A stretch of DNA of 64,000 nt from Brevundimonas diminuta 470-4 (GCA_000318405.1 KB291725.1:91108-155107); one strand, 5' to 3'; shown: positions 28,071-37,660, numbered from the stretch's first letter. Translations and numbers: made by a program. The notes: generated by a model not told the origin, from the sequence alone.

Positions 28071-28834
28071 CTGTCTTGCTTGAGCTTGAAAACGCCCATG
28101 CCCGCATCGGCGACGCCCGGGTGCTGAACGGCGCGTCCTTGTCCGTGCGGCTGGGAGAGGTCGTGGCCCTGTGCGGGCCGAACGGGGCGGGCAAGTCGAC
28201 GGCGGTGCGCGCCGCCCTCGGGCTAACGCCGTTGACGCAAGGGACCGCTCGTTTGGGCGGCGATGATGCCCGGCGCCTGTCGGAACGCCAGCGGGGCGAG
28301 CGCGCGGCCTATCTGCCGCAGGACCGCTCCATCGCCTGGAATCTGCCAGCGGTGGAGGTGGCCGCATTGGGCGCGCCCTTCCTGACCGGAGAGGCGGCGC
28401 TGGAGCGCGCCCGCGCCGCGCTGGACGAGGTCGGCGTCGGCCATCTGGCCGATCGCGGCGTGGCCGAGATGTCGGGCGGCGAGCGGGCGCGCGTGCTTTT
28501 GGCGCGCGCCCTGACGGTGCCGGCGCCTTTGCTGGCGGCCGATGAGCCGATCGCCGGTCTGGATCCGGACGCCCAGCTTCTGGTGTTGGAGCTTTTGCGC
28601 GCGCGCGCCGATGCAGGGCGCGGGGTCCTGGTCAGCCTGCACGACCTTAGTCTGGCGGCGCGTTTCGCCGACCGGGTCGTGGTGCTGGATCAGGGCCGCA
28701 CGGCGGCGGAAGGCGCGCCGACCGAGGCCCTGTCGCCGCGTATTCTGAAGACTGTTTTCAACCTGGACGCCGTTTGGCTGGAGGCGTTGGACGGGCCGTG
28801 GCTGGCGGCCCGTCGCCTGTCACATCACGGCTGA
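28067..28834 (+). CDS. ABC transporter ATP-binding protein (FecE/BtuD/HmuV type)
   Basis: 255 aa from a GTG overlapping the permease stop. Walker A GPNGAGKST (about 37-45), Q-loop in YLPQDRSIAWNLP, signature MSGGERARVLLARAL, Walker B LLAADEPIAGLDP and the switch His in VSLHDLSLA. The C-terminal extension matches FecE-like proteins. Completes the importer with the upstream binding protein and permease. The stop overlaps the convergent lytic transglycosylase by ten bases. Confidence 0.92.
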   Translation: MTVLLELENAHARIGDARVLNGASLSVRLGEVVALCGPNGAGKSTAVRAALGLTPLTQGTARLGGDDARRLSERQRGERAAYLPQDRSIAWNLPAVEVAALGAPFLTGEAALERARAALDEVGVGHLADRGVAEMSGGERARVLLARALTVPAPLLAADEPIAGLDPDAQLLVLELLRARADAGRGVLVSLHDLSLAARFADRVVVLDQGRTAAEGAPTEALSPRILKTVFNLDAVWLEALDGPWLAARRLSHHG

Positions 28835-30873
28835 TAGGGGCGTGGTCCGGCGTTCGGCGGCGTGCCGCGCGCCAGATCCGCCGACGGCGTCAGCGGAGCC
28901 GAGCCGCCGTTCAGGCGGGCGCGATAGACCTGCATATTCTCCATCACCCGCATCATGTAGTTGCGCGTCTCGGTGAAGGGGGCGCATTCGATGAAGTCGA
29001 TGGGATCGACCTGGGCCTGACGCGGGTCGCCGCAACGGGCGGTCCACTGCGGCGGACGGGCCGGTCCGGCGTTGTAGCCGACGGCGGCCAGCAGGGGCGA
29101 CCCGCCGAAGTTGTTCATCAGTTCGCCCAGGTGATAGCTCCCCAGCGTCATATTGATCTCCGGGTCCCACAGCTGTTCAGCGCTGAACGGGCGGCCCATG
29201 CGACGCGCCACGCCCTGCGCCGTCGCGGGCAGAAGCTGCATCATGCCGCGCGCATCGGCGTGCGAGCGGGCCAGCGGATCGAAGCTGGATTCCTGACGGG
29301 TGATGGCCAGGGCGAACTCGTTCGGCGCCATGCCCGGAACCTGTTGCGGCAACTGGATCGGATACATCCGCTCGGGCATGACGAAGCCGCGCTGGCTGGC
29401 CGCGCGACCGACCATCATCGAGCCGAACTGGTCGCCATAGCCCTGCATCAGGTCGAACAACTGCGACAGGTCGTAGGGCGAAGGCAGCTCATCATCCAGA
29501 TGATAGGCGAACACCCGCATCAGGGTCTTTTCGCCGATCTGGCCCAGAATGCGGGTCGCCCGGACCACCTCATTGCCCTCGAAGCGGTTGACGTCTTCCG
29601 GCGACGGCGCCGGCTCGCCCGGCAGCGTCAGGGTGGTCGCCCCGGCCTTTTCCGCCGCCAATTGGCCGTAGAAGGTCTGCCAGTGCTCGGCGCCCGCCTG
29701 ATACCAGCGCTGGGCGCCTACGCGGTCGCCCCGCGCCTCCGCCGCCCGGCCCAGCCAGTACAGGGCGCGGCCCTGGGTGATCGGGGTCGAGGAGGCGTTG
29801 CGCAGGACCTCGAAATGCTGGGCCGCCGTGGCCGGATCATTGAGCTTGGTCAGGGCCACCCAGCCGGCGAAGAACTCGGCGTCGACCTTGCGCTCGCCCG
29901 AGGGGAAGCCGTGACCGTTCATGGCGGCATAGGCCGCGCGCGCATTGCCCTGTTGCAGGGCGTCCAGGAAGTAGTTGCGGCGCTCGCTCCACAGGGTGTT
30001 CTGACCGTCCGTATGCGACGGCGCGGCGGGCAGGGCGGACAGCAGCGGGAATGCTTCTGACTGGCGCCCGGCCGAGCGCAACAGGCGCACCCGTTCCAGC
30101 ACCACGGCCGGGTCGTTGGCCTGCGACGGCGACAGGCCTCCGACGATGGCGTCGGGGGTATAGGCGGTGCGCAGCGCCATCACCGTATTTGCGACGGTCT
30201 GCCGCTCAGCCGGAACCAGGGCGACCATCGCGCGCGTCGCCGGGCCGTGCGGCCCCAGCAGCAGCATGTTCAGCCGCGTGATGTGGTCGTCGCTGGTCAG
30301 CCAGCCGCTCCAGCGCGAATAGATGCGGCTTTGCTGGGCCTCATCAAAGCTCTGGGTGCGCCACCAGTCGCGAATCAGCGCCTGGGCCTCCTGACGGCGG
30401 CCGGTCTGTTCCAAGGCGCCGGCCAGGGCGATCGCGCCCTGGGCCGTGGTCGGGGCGGTTCCGTTGAAGAAGGCGATGGCGGCGTCCGGCGACAGGCCAG
30501 CCATGTCCAGCGCCCGTTCGCCCGCCGCCCTGCGCGATCCGCCGCGCGGCCAGTTGGCCAGGTCGGTCTGCGCCAGCGCCAGATCGCTGTAGGACATCTG
30601 CCGGTCCGACGTGTCAACCAGCGCCCATTCGACCAGTTTGCGCGCCGAGGGGTCGGAAATCCGGGCCATGATGGCCTGCGTGCCGAAAGCGTCGCGCGCC
30701 CGCGCGGCGGTCAGCCCCTGCTGAACCAGGGCGGCGTCCTGACTGCTGATGATTCCGCCCTGGCTGGCGGAGTAGGGGACAGGCGTGCTGTTCAACACGT
30801 CCTGAGCCGGTGGAGTCAGTATCGCCAGGGCGGCGGCCACGGTCGTCGCGATCATTAGATATCTGATCCTCAT
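28825..30873 (-). CDS. soluble lytic murein transglycosylase (Slt family)
   Basis: 682 aa. Cleaves peptidoglycan glycan strands to 1,6-anhydromuropeptides. An N-terminal hydrophobic segment (about 4-22) is a signal or anchor. A long alpha-superhelical U-domain built from TPR-like repeats spans about 40-490. The C-terminal SLT domain has the catalytic Glu in [13 protein letters not shown], then [19 protein letters not shown] and [12 protein letters not shown], with the peptidase-like groove [11 protein letters not shown]. It resembles Slt70 in architecture. Product anhydromuropeptides are later handled by enzymes such as AnmK, encoded at 39173. Confidence 0.92.
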   Translation of the reverse strand: MRIRYLMIATTVAAALAILTPPAQDVLNSTPVPYSASQGGIISSQDAALVQQGLTAARARDAFGTQAIMARISDPSARKLVEWALVDTSDRQMSYSDLALAQTDLANWPRGGSRRAAGERALDMAGLSPDAAIAFFNGTAPTTAQGAIALAGALEQTGRRQEAQALIRDWWRTQSFDEAQQSRIYSRWSGWLTSDDHITRLNMLLLGPHGPATRAMVALVPAERQTVANTVMALRTAYTPDAIVGGLSPSQANDPAVVLERVRLLRSAGRQSEAFPLLSALPAAPSHTDGQNTLWSERRNYFLDALQQGNARAAYAAMNGHGFPSGERKVDAEFFAGWVALTKLNDPATAAQHFEVLRNASSTPITQGRALYWLGRAAEARGDRVGAQRWYQAGAEHWQTFYGQLAAEKAGATTLTLPGEPAPSPEDVNRFEGNEVVRATRILGQIGEKTLMRVFAYHLDDELPSPYDLSQLFDLMQGYGDQFGSMMVGRAASQRGFVMPERMYPIQLPQQVPGMAPNEFALAITRQESSFDPLARSHADARGMMQLLPATAQGVARRMGRPFSAEQLWDPEINMTLGSYHLGELMNNFGGSPLLAAVGYNAGPARPPQWTARCGDPRQAQVDPIDFIECAPFTETRNYMMRVMENMQVYRARLNGGSAPLTPSADLARGTPPNAGPRPYQP

Positions 30874-30969
30874 TCATCTTTGGTTGCGGCCAGGCGGCGG
30901 GCAACCTACCCTTTGCCGATTAGTGACGGGCGGACCGCCGCCCATTCTCCGCGCAGGTATGTTGTTCCC

Positions 30970-31854
30970 ATGACCGCCCCCTTGTTCAAGGGCGTGATCA
31001 CCGCCCTGATCACACCTCTTCGTGACGGAAACGTGGACGAGGCCGCTTTCGAGCGCCTGTTGGAACGCCAGATCGCCGCTGGGGTTCACGGCGTCGTGCC
31101 GATGGGCACCACGGGCGAGAGCGCCACGCTGCATCTGGATGAGCACAAGCGCGTGGTCGAGCAGTGCGTCGCCATCGCCGCCGGTCGCATCCGCGTCATC
31201 GCGGGGGCGGGCTCGTCCGCTACCGACAAGGCGATTGAACTGACCCGTTTCGCCAAGACGGTCGGCGCCGACGGCGCCCTGGTCGTGACCCCCTATTACA
31301 ACCGCCCGTCGCAGGCCGGGATGCAGGCGCATTTCGAGGCGGTGGCCGACGCCGTCCAACTGCCGATCCTGCTCTATAACGTGCCCGGCCGCACCGGCGT
31401 GGATTTGGCCAATGAGACGGTGGCGGCCCTGGCGGCGCACCCGAACATCGTCGGCATCAAGGACGCCAGCGCCGATGTGGCGAGGGCCAGCTGGATGCGC
31501 GCCAATATCGACGGAGCCTTCGACCTGATCTCGGGCGATGATTCCAGCTATCTTGGCTATGCCGCGCATGGCGGCGTGGGCGTCATCTCGGTGACCTCGA
31601 ACGTGGCGCCTGAGGCCATGGTCGCCCTTCACAACGCTGTCCAGGCCGGCGACTTCGCCGCTGCGCGCTCGTGGCAGGAGCGGCTGATCGGTCTGCATAA
31701 GGCGCTGTTCCTCGACAACTCCCCGTCGCCCGCCAAATACGCCCTGGCCAAGTTGGGTCTGTGCACGGAAGAGGTCCGTCTGCCGCTGTCGCTGACGGCC
31801 GAGGGCGTCAAGCCGGCCATCGACAAGGCGCTGGCCGCCGCCGGAGTCGCCTGA
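30970..31854 (+). CDS. dapA: 4-hydroxy-tetrahydrodipicolinate synthase
   Basis: 294 aa from the ATG at 30970; the upstream frame to 30880 is not conserved. Condenses pyruvate with aspartate semialdehyde in lysine and diaminopimelate synthesis. TIM barrel with PMGTTGES (about 44-51), [11 protein letters not shown] (108-117), Tyr136 in [10 protein letters not shown] and the Schiff-base Lys164 in VGIKDAS. Arg141 follows the conserved NVPGR. The stop overlaps the smpB start (TGATG). Supplies the diaminopimelate that the neighbouring murein enzymes work on. Confidence 0.96.
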   Translation: MTAPLFKGVITALITPLRDGNVDEAAFERLLERQIAAGVHGVVPMGTTGESATLHLDEHKRVVEQCVAIAAGRIRVIAGAGSSATDKAIELTRFAKTVGADGALVVTPYYNRPSQAGMQAHFEAVADAVQLPILLYNVPGRTGVDLANETVAALAAHPNIVGIKDASADVARASWMRANIDGAFDLISGDDSSYLGYAAHGGVGVISVTSNVAPEAMVALHNAVQAGDFAAARSWQERLIGLHKALFLDNSPSPAKYALAKLGLCTEEVRLPLSLTAEGVKPAIDKALAAAGVA

Positions 31855-32324
31855 TGGCCGCCGACGCGCCCAAACAGAAAACGATCGCCGAGAACCGTCG
31901 TGCGCGCTTCGACTATTTCCTCGAAGATCATATCGAGGCGGGGCTCCAACTGCGGGGCACCGAGATCAAGGCTTTGCGCGACGGTCGGGCCAATATCGCG
32001 GAGAGCTATGTCTCGCCCGAGGGGCGCGAGATGGTGCTGATCAACGCCGACATCCCGCCCTACAAGATGGCGAACCGCTTCAATCACGAGCCGCGCCGTC
32101 ACCGGAAGCTGCTGCTTCACCGCAAGCAGATCGACAAGCTGATCGGCGCCGTTCAGCGCGACGGGCGCACCATCGTGCCTGTGCGTCTCTATCTGAACGA
32201 GGCGGGCAAGGCGAAGCTGGAGATCGCCCTGGCCAAGGGCAAGAAACTGCACGACAAACGCGAGACGGCGGCCGAGCGCGACTGGCAGCGCGACAAGGCG
32301 CGTCTGCTGCGCGACAAGGGATAA
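31854..32324 (+). CDS. smpB: SsrA-binding protein
   Basis: 156 aa from the ATG at 31854, overlapping dapA by one base. Binds tmRNA and rescues stalled ribosomes. OB-fold core: [59 protein letters not shown], and a C-terminal basic tail ([29 protein letters not shown]) that enters the mRNA channel. Its tmRNA gene is not in this window. Confidence 0.97.
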   Translation: MAADAPKQKTIAENRRARFDYFLEDHIEAGLQLRGTEIKALRDGRANIAESYVSPEGREMVLINADIPPYKMANRFNHEPRRHRKLLLHRKQIDKLIGAVQRDGRTIVPVRLYLNEAGKAKLEIALAKGKKLHDKRETAAERDWQRDKARLLRDKG

Positions 32325-32398
32325 GTGCGGTTCCGCTTTGCGCGCCGCGCGACGCGCGATAAACGAGCGATGATGGGGTGCGTCTTGCGGAGTTCGTG

Positions 32399-34816
32399 GT
32401 GAAGATAGCTGAACGCTGGTTCGTCATGGCGGGCGTGGCCCTGCTGGGCGGCATCGCCCTGGCCGGGGTGGTGGTGGCCATCTACGCCGCCTGGGTCCTG
32501 CACGACATGCCGGACGCCTCTGAACTGGCTGACTATCGCCCCGCGACGGCGACGCGCGTCTATGCCGGCGACGGGACCCTGATCGGCGAGTTCTCGGACG
32601 AGCGGCGCATCTACGTCACCTATGACCAGGTGCCGCAGACGGTCGTTCACGCCTTCCTGGCGGCCGAGGATCAGAACTTCTTCAATCACGGCGGCATCGA
32701 CGTGTCCGGCATCGGCCGGGCCATGTTCAAGAACGTGTTCAACGTCATGTCGGGCAAGCGTCTGGAGGGCGGCTCGACCATCACCCAGCAGGTCGCCAAG
32801 AACGTCCTGCTGACCAGCGAAACCAGCCTGAACCGCAAGCTCAAGGAAGCGGTCCTCTCCAGCCGTCTGGAAGCGACGCTGACCAAGGAGCAGATCCTCG
32901 AACTGTATCTGAACGAGATCTACCTGGGCTATCGCTCCTATGGCGTGGCCTCGGCGGCCTATAATTATTTCGGCAAGTCGCTGGATCAGCTGACGCCGGA
33001 CGAGGCGGCCTTTCTGGGGGCCCTGCCCAAGGGGCCGACCAACTACCACCCGAAACGTTATCCGGCTGCTGCGCTGGGGCGTCGGAACTGGGTGCTGGGC
33101 GAAATGGCCGACAATAAATGGCTGTCGGAAGAGCAGTTGAAGACGGCGCTGGCCCGTCCGCTGAACACCCGCTCTGCGCCGCGTCGGGCCGAGTACGCCG
33201 ACGCCGACTTCTTCGTGGAGGAGGCGCGTCGTCGCGCCATCGCCCTGTTCGGTCAGGAAGAGGTCAATCGCGGCGGCTATTATCTGCGCACGACGCTTGA
33301 TCCGCAGCTGCAGTCGGCGGCGCGCGACGCCCTGATGCGGGGTCTTGAAGATTACGACCGTCGTCACGGCTGGCGCGGCGCCTGGGGCACGACCGACTTC
33401 GCTGAGGGCTGGCAGGCCGAGGCCCAGAAGCGCACGAGCCCGCCCGAGCGCCGTTCGTGGCAGGCCGCCGCCGTCGAAAGCGTCAGCGGAGGCACGATCC
33501 GCGTCCGCACGGCCAAGGACGATCAGGCGGGCCCGCTTCGCGCCGCCGATGTGACGTGGTCCAACGCCGGACGTCGCCCGTTGAAGCGCGGCGACCTGAT
33601 CTTCGTCGAACGCCAGAACGGCCAGTTCGCCCTGAAGCAGGTTCCGGCCGTCAACGGCGCCCTGGTCGCGATCGAGCCGCAGTCGGGCCGCGTCCTGGCG
33701 ATGGTCGGCGGCTATTCCTACGCCCTGTCCAGCTTCAACCGCGCCACCCAGGCGAAGCGCCAGCCGGGCTCGGCCTACAAGCCCTTCGTCTATGCGGCCG
33801 CGCTCGAAGGCGACTTCACCCCGGCCTCGATCGTGCTGGATGCGCCGATCAGCTTCCCCGGCGGCCCCGGCGGCCGCGCCTGGACGCCCCAGAACTACAG
33901 CCGTCAGTTCTATGGCCCGCAGACCCTGCGGCGCGGGCTGGAGCTGTCGCGCAACGTCATGACCGTGCGTCTGGCGCAGGCGGTGGGCATGAAGAACGTC
34001 GTCGACCTGTCCAAGAAGATGGGCGTCGTCGACGACATGTCGCCGAACCTGGCCATGTCGCTGGGGGCGGGGGAGACCACGCCCTACCGCATCACCGCCG
34101 CCTATGCCGCCTTCGTCAACGGCGGGCGCCGGGTCGATCCCTATCTGATCGAATTGGCTCAGGACCGGAACGGCCAGACCATCCACCGCGCCGACCGTCG
34201 CCAGTGCCGCGACTGCGGACGAGGCTTCAGCGGTCAGGAATCGCCGCGCCTTCAGGATCGCGGAACCCAGGTGATCGACCCCATCACCGCCTATCAGATG
34301 ACCTCCATGCTGGAAGGCGTGATTCAGCGCGGCACCGGCGCTCGCGCTCGCAGCCTGGGTCCGTGGGTCGGCGGCAAGACGGGCACCACCAATGAATACC
34401 GCTCGGCCTGGTTCGTCGGCTTCTCGGCCGACATCGTGGTCGGCGTCTTCGTCGGCTTCGACGACAACCGCTCGCTGGGCGGCGGCGAAGCCGGGGCCTC
34501 GACGGCCGTGCCGATCTTCATCGACTTCATGGAAGACGCGCTGAAGGAGCGGCCTGCGCGGCCGTTCGTGAAGCCGAAGAACGCCATCTTCCGTACCGTC
34601 AACGGCATCGAAGAGGCCTTCCGCCCCGGTACCGAGCGTCAGCTGCGCGAAGAAGCGCCGCCGCCGGCACAGCCCGAAGGGCCGCAGAACTACTACGACG
34701 TCATCCGTCGTGAGCAGGAGGTCCGCTCCCAGACCCCGACGCCGACCGCGCCGCCTCCGGTTGCGCCGCCGCCGCCGAAGAAGGAGCCGGCCGAGGACTT
34801 GAGCGGCCTTTACTGA
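32399..34816 (+). CDS. class A penicillin-binding protein 1A (bifunctional transglycosylase/transpeptidase)
   Basis: 805 aa. The GTG at 32399 is chosen because GGAG lies six bases upstream; GTG 32378 or 32396 would add seven or one residues. N-terminal membrane anchor, then the GT51 transglycosylase with the catalytic Glu in AAEDQNFFNHGGID, GGSTITQQVAKN and LYLNEIYLG. The transpeptidase has Ser in PGSAYKPF (near 458), ELSRNVM and KTGTTNEYRSAWF. An OB-like insertion lies between the two domains, and the tail is disordered and Pro-rich. A Cys-x2-Cys pair (RRQCRDCGRGF) is inserted before KTGTT. A perfect terminator follows. Confidence 0.94.
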   Translation: MKIAERWFVMAGVALLGGIALAGVVVAIYAAWVLHDMPDASELADYRPATATRVYAGDGTLIGEFSDERRIYVTYDQVPQTVVHAFLAAEDQNFFNHGGIDVSGIGRAMFKNVFNVMSGKRLEGGSTITQQVAKNVLLTSETSLNRKLKEAVLSSRLEATLTKEQILELYLNEIYLGYRSYGVASAAYNYFGKSLDQLTPDEAAFLGALPKGPTNYHPKRYPAAALGRRNWVLGEMADNKWLSEEQLKTALARPLNTRSAPRRAEYADADFFVEEARRRAIALFGQEEVNRGGYYLRTTLDPQLQSAARDALMRGLEDYDRRHGWRGAWGTTDFAEGWQAEAQKRTSPPERRSWQAAAVESVSGGTIRVRTAKDDQAGPLRAADVTWSNAGRRPLKRGDLIFVERQNGQFALKQVPAVNGALVAIEPQSGRVLAMVGGYSYALSSFNRATQAKRQPGSAYKPFVYAAALEGDFTPASIVLDAPISFPGGPGGRAWTPQNYSRQFYGPQTLRRGLELSRNVMTVRLAQAVGMKNVVDLSKKMGVVDDMSPNLAMSLGAGETTPYRITAAYAAFVNGGRRVDPYLIELAQDRNGQTIHRADRRQCRDCGRGFSGQESPRLQDRGTQVIDPITAYQMTSMLEGVIQRGTGARARSLGPWVGGKTGTTNEYRSAWFVGFSADIVVGVFVGFDDNRSLGGGEAGASTAVPIFIDFMEDALKERPARPFVKPKNAIFRTVNGIEEAFRPGTERQLREEAPPPAQPEGPQNYYDVIRREQEVRSQTPTPTAPPPVAPPPPKKEPAEDLSGLY

Positions 34817-34838
34817 CGCTCTAGGTAAGCTGCCAACC

Positions 34839-34868
34839 CGGCGCGCCTGCTTTACAGGCGCGCCGTTT
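34839..34868 (+). terminator. intrinsic terminator after PBP1A
   Basis: CGGCGCGCCTG and CAGGCGCGCCG form a perfect 11-bp stem over a CTTTA loop, followed by TTT. It lies 23 bases after the stop codon and separates this gene from prfB. Confidence 0.75.
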
Positions 34869-34944
34869 CACCTGTCCCTCCTTGATCGGACCACGCGCGG
34901 CGCGGTCCTGTTCGTGCGGGGACTTTCGTTCGCAGGAGTTTGCG

Positions 34945-36058
34945 ATGAGATCGGATGTCGAGGCCATGAAGGCCGACATCGAGCAGAGCGTCGCTCTGCT
35001 CAGGAGGCGACTTTGACTGGGATGTCGCTCTAAGAAAGCTCGATGAGCTGAACGCGCGGGTCGAGGATCCGACGCTGTGGGACAACCCCGAACAGGCCCA
35101 GGCCGTCAGCCGCGAACGCTCGCGGCTGGAGACGCAGGTCAACGCCGTCAAGGAAATGGAGCAGGGTCTCGAAGACGGGATCATGCTGGCCGAAATGGCG
35201 GACGAGGAGGGCGACGAAGCCACCCTCGAAGAAGCGCGTGAACAGCTGAAATCCATCAAGGACCGGGCCGCGCGCGCCGAACTGGAAGCCCTGCTATCCG
35301 GCGAGGCGGACGGCAATGACGCCTATCTGGAGGTCAATTCCGGCGCCGGCGGCACCGAGTCCAACGACTGGGCCGGCATTCTGCTGCGGATGTACAGCCG
35401 CTGGGCGCGCGCGCACGGCTATGAGGTCGAGCTTCAGGAAGAAGAGTCCGGCGAACAGGTCGGCATCAAGTCGGCGACCCTGCTGATCTCCGGCCCCAAC
35501 GCCTATGGCTGGCTGAAGTCGGAATCGGGGGTTCACCGTCTGGTGCGCATCAGCCCCTATGATGCGGCGGCCAAACGGCACACGTCGTTCGCCTCTATCG
35601 GGGTCTCGCCCGTCGTGGACGACAGCATCGAGATCGACATCAACCCGTCGGACGTGCGCACGGACACCTATCGCGCGTCGGGCGCGGGCGGTCAGCACGT
35701 CAACAAGACGGACTCGGCGGTGCGTTTGACCCACATTCCGACCAACACCGTGGTCGCCTGTCAGGCTGGCCGTTCGCAGCACCAGAACCGCGATCAGGCC
35801 TGGAAGATGCTGCGCGCGCGTCTGTATGAGCTGGAGCTGCAGAAGCGTGAGGCGGCGGCCCAGGCTCTGGCCGACGCCAAGACCGACATCGGCTGGGGCC
35901 ACCAGATCCGATCCTACGTCCTGCAGCCGTATCAGATGGTGAAGGATCTGCGGACCGAGGTCGAAACCTCGGACACCCAAGGCGTTCTGGACGGCGACCT
36001 GGACCAATTCATGGGCGCGGCGCTGGCGGCGCGCGTGGGGGAAACCCGCGACGGCTGA
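34945..36058 (+). CDS. prfB: peptide chain release factor 2, with programmed +1 frameshift
   Basis: 370 aa made by joining 34945-35013 (23 codons, [20 protein letters not shown]...) with 35015-36058. A UGA at 35014-35016 is bypassed by a +1 slip. The class I release factor has GGQ (248-250) in the [13 protein letters not shown] loop, and the stop-reading tripeptide at 203-205 reads Ser-Pro-Tyr ([14 protein letters not shown]) rather than the enteric Ser-Pro-Phe. It recognises UGA and UAA. The ribosome site CAGGAG is five bases upstream of the ATG. Terminator at 36083. Confidence 0.97.
35002..35016 (+). promoter_or_regulatory. prfB programmed frameshift site
   Basis: AGGAGGCGACTTTGA then C: a Shine-Dalgarno-like AGGAGG (35002-35007), three bases, CTT slip codon (35011-35013) and UGA stop (35014-35016) with following C. 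This matches the classic RF2 autoregulatory site: low RF2 gives poor UGA termination and more +1 slip. Confidence 0.95.
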
Positions 36059-36082
36059 AACGTCGGTCGGACCAGGATATAA

Positions 36083-36110
36083 AAAGGGCGGCCTTTGCGG
36101 GCCGCCCTTT
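36083..36110. terminator. bidirectional intrinsic terminator
   Basis: AAAGGGCGGCC pairs perfectly with GGCCGCCCTTT around TTTGCG, with A- and T-rich flanks on both sides. It sits between convergent prfB and the bactofilin gene and can serve both. Confidence 0.85.
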
Positions 36111-36133
36111 CTCGTTTTCAGCGCCTGCGCCGA

Positions 36134-36697
36134 TCAGGCGGCGGGCTTGGCTTCGACCTTGGGGTCCGTCTTGGCGGGTGCAGGCTTTTCGACGGGTGCA
36201 GGGGCTTCCAGCATATTGGCGCCCGGCGTGTCGCGCTTGGCCTGGGTGCAGCGGCCCTGGAACCAGGCGCCCTGTTCGATCGCCAGTTGCTCCTGGGTGA
36301 TGTCGCCCTCGACGCGCGAGGTGGCGAACAGCTTGACCTGCTTGGCCACGATGGCGCCCGAGACGCGGCCGCGCACTTCAAGGATGTCGGCGTGAACCGT
36401 GCCCTCGACCGCGCCGCCTTCGCCGATCACCACGCGCACCACGCGGATGTCGCCTTTCAGCGAGCCGTCGACCTGAAGTTCGCCGGCGCCGGAGATGTTG
36501 CCCTCATACTTCACGCCCGCGGACAGGGTCGAAAGGCTGGAGGAACGGGCGGCGGGGCGCGCCGGTTCAGGCGTACGGGCAGGCGCGGCGGCGATCGGGG
36601 CGGCGGGTTCCGGCTTGGGCTGGATCGGCTCTGGCGGTTTGGGAATGCCCATTCCGCCAGAGGGGTTGTTGTCGAACGGTTTGTTCTTGTTGAACAT
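36134..36697 (-). CDS. bactofilin (polymer-forming cytoskeletal protein)
   Basis: 187 aa. A disordered Pro/Ala-rich N-terminal tail (about 1-52) precedes the bactofilin beta-helix (about 57-150: LSTLSAGVKYEGNISGAGELQVDGSLKGDIR, VVIGEGGAVEGTVHADILEVRGRVSG, KLFATSRVEGDI), then a Lys/Pro/Ala tail. Bactofilins polymerise at the membrane without nucleotide; in Caulobacter they localise to the stalk base and recruit peptidoglycan enzymes. There is no adjacent M23 peptidase, unlike many bactofilin loci. Confidence 0.93.
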   Translation of the reverse strand: MFNKNKPFDNNPSGGMGIPKPPEPIQPKPEPAAPIAAAPARTPEPARPAARSSSLSTLSAGVKYEGNISGAGELQVDGSLKGDIRVVRVVIGEGGAVEGTVHADILEVRGRVSGAIVAKQVKLFATSRVEGDITQEQLAIEQGAWFQGRCTQAKRDTPGANMLEAPAPVEKPAPAKTDPKVEAKPAA

Positions 36698-36830
36698 TCA
36701 TGCTCTCCGCGTCACGCCGCGATTATCGGCGTCTGGTCAATGTCAGCCCCTGAGGATGCAATCCCTGGCGACACTTAGTGCGGGCTGAGGCGGAGAGGTC
36801 AAGCGGGGCCTTCCGAACCCCGCTCACCGA

Positions 36831-37298
36831 TCAAAGCGCTTCGACGGCGGCCAGAACCTCTTCGGCGTGGCCCTTGACCTTGACGTTGCGCCAGGCGCGG
36901 CGGACCACGCCCTGGCCGTCGATCAGGAAGGTGGCGCGCTCAATGCCCATGTATTCGCGACCGTAGAGCTTCTTCAGCACCCACACGCCCCAGCTTTCCG
37001 TGACCACGCCGTCTTCGTCGGATCCAAGCACGACCTTGAGGTCATGCTTGGCCTTGAAGCGGTCCAGCTTCTTCACCGTATCGCGCGACACGCCGATCAC
37101 GACCGCGTTCGCCGCGGCGAACCGGTCGATCAGGGTCGAGAAGTCCTGCCCTTCGGTCGTGCAACCGGGCGTGTCGGCCTTGGGATAGAAGTAGAGGACG
37201 ACGTTCTTGCCCTTCAGCCCGTCCAGCGACACCCGCCCATCGCCGTCTGTCGCCAGATCGAAAGCAGGGGCGGGGGTGTTTTCGGCGATGTCGGTCAC
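36831..37298 (-). CDS. bcp: peroxiredoxin, Bcp/PrxQ type
   Basis: 155 aa from a GTG overlapping the upstream GIY-YIG gene (GTGA). Reduces hydroperoxides. Peroxidatic Cys46 is in YFYPKADTPGCTTEGQDF, with the family stretch VVIGVSRD and a WGVWVLKKLYG segment. No second Cys exists anywhere in the protein, so it is a one-Cys form: the resolving Cys of E. coli Bcp (five residues on) is replaced. It would need an external thiol. Confidence 0.93.
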   Translation of the reverse strand: MTDIAENTPAPAFDLATDGDGRVSLDGLKGKNVVLYFYPKADTPGCTTEGQDFSTLIDRFAAANAVVIGVSRDTVKKLDRFKAKHDLKVVLGSDEDGVVTESWGVWVLKKLYGREYMGIERATFLIDGQGVVRRAWRNVKVKGHAEEVLAAVEAL

Positions 37299-37651
37299 AG
37301 CTCTTTCTCATTTCCGCTCGTCCCCGCGCACGCGGGGACCCAGTCCGATGCATCCTTGAGCCCGCCCAGTCGCACGGTGTCAAACAGGTCGGTCCATTCG
37401 GGATTGCTCTCGTCAATCAATTGCAGCTTCCAGCGCCGCTTCCATTTCTTCAACTGACGTTCGCGCCGAAAGGCGTCGTCGCGTGAACCATGTATCTCGA
37501 ACCACACAAGCTGGGTCACGCCATATCGGGCGGTGAAACCGCCAAACGCGCCGGTCTTATGCTGACTGATGCGGGCGATCAGATCATCGGTTGAGCCGAT
37601 GTAGAGCGTGCCGTTGCGTTGGCTGGCCACGATATAGACGTAGAAGGCCAC
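37295..37651 (-). CDS. GIY-YIG nuclease domain protein (UPF0213/YhbQ-like)
   Basis: 118 aa from a GTG at 37651, which begins at the conserved domain start (AFYVYIVASQRNG); the longer frame to 37729 runs through a repeat. Single-domain GIY-YIG fold: FYVYIV and LYIGSTDDL, the Arg in ARISQH, and the Glu-bearing helix FRRERQLKKWKRRWK, with W at EWTDLF. The C-terminus (DASDWVPACAGTSGNEKEL) is coded by a palindromic repeat (37311-37354). The gene is bracketed by that repeat and an inverted partner (37661-37699). Function unknown; DNA repair, recombination or RNA processing have been proposed for relatives. Confidence 0.85.
   Translation of the reverse strand: MAFYVYIVASQRNGTLYIGSTDDLIARISQHKTGAFGGFTARYGVTQLVWFEIHGSRDDAFRRERQLKKWKRRWKLQLIDESNPEWTDLFDTVRLGGLKDASDWVPACAGTSGNEKEL
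37311..37354 (+). repeat. palindromic repeat, copy A
   Basis: Core TCCCCGCGCACGCGGGGA (37321-37338) is a perfect 8-bp stem with a two-base centre. About 30 bases (TTCCGCTC, the core, CCAG) recur inverted at copy B. Read on the minus strand it encodes DWVPACAGTSGNE, the kind of peptide many alphaproteobacterial intergenic repeats give. Confidence 0.75.
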
Positions 37652-37660
37652 GGTAGAGCA

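Noticed and set aside
34884-34910. GGACC...GGTCC stem before prfB
   Set aside because: Imperfect and short; it is not clearly a riboswitch or terminator next to the perfect hairpin at 34839-34865.
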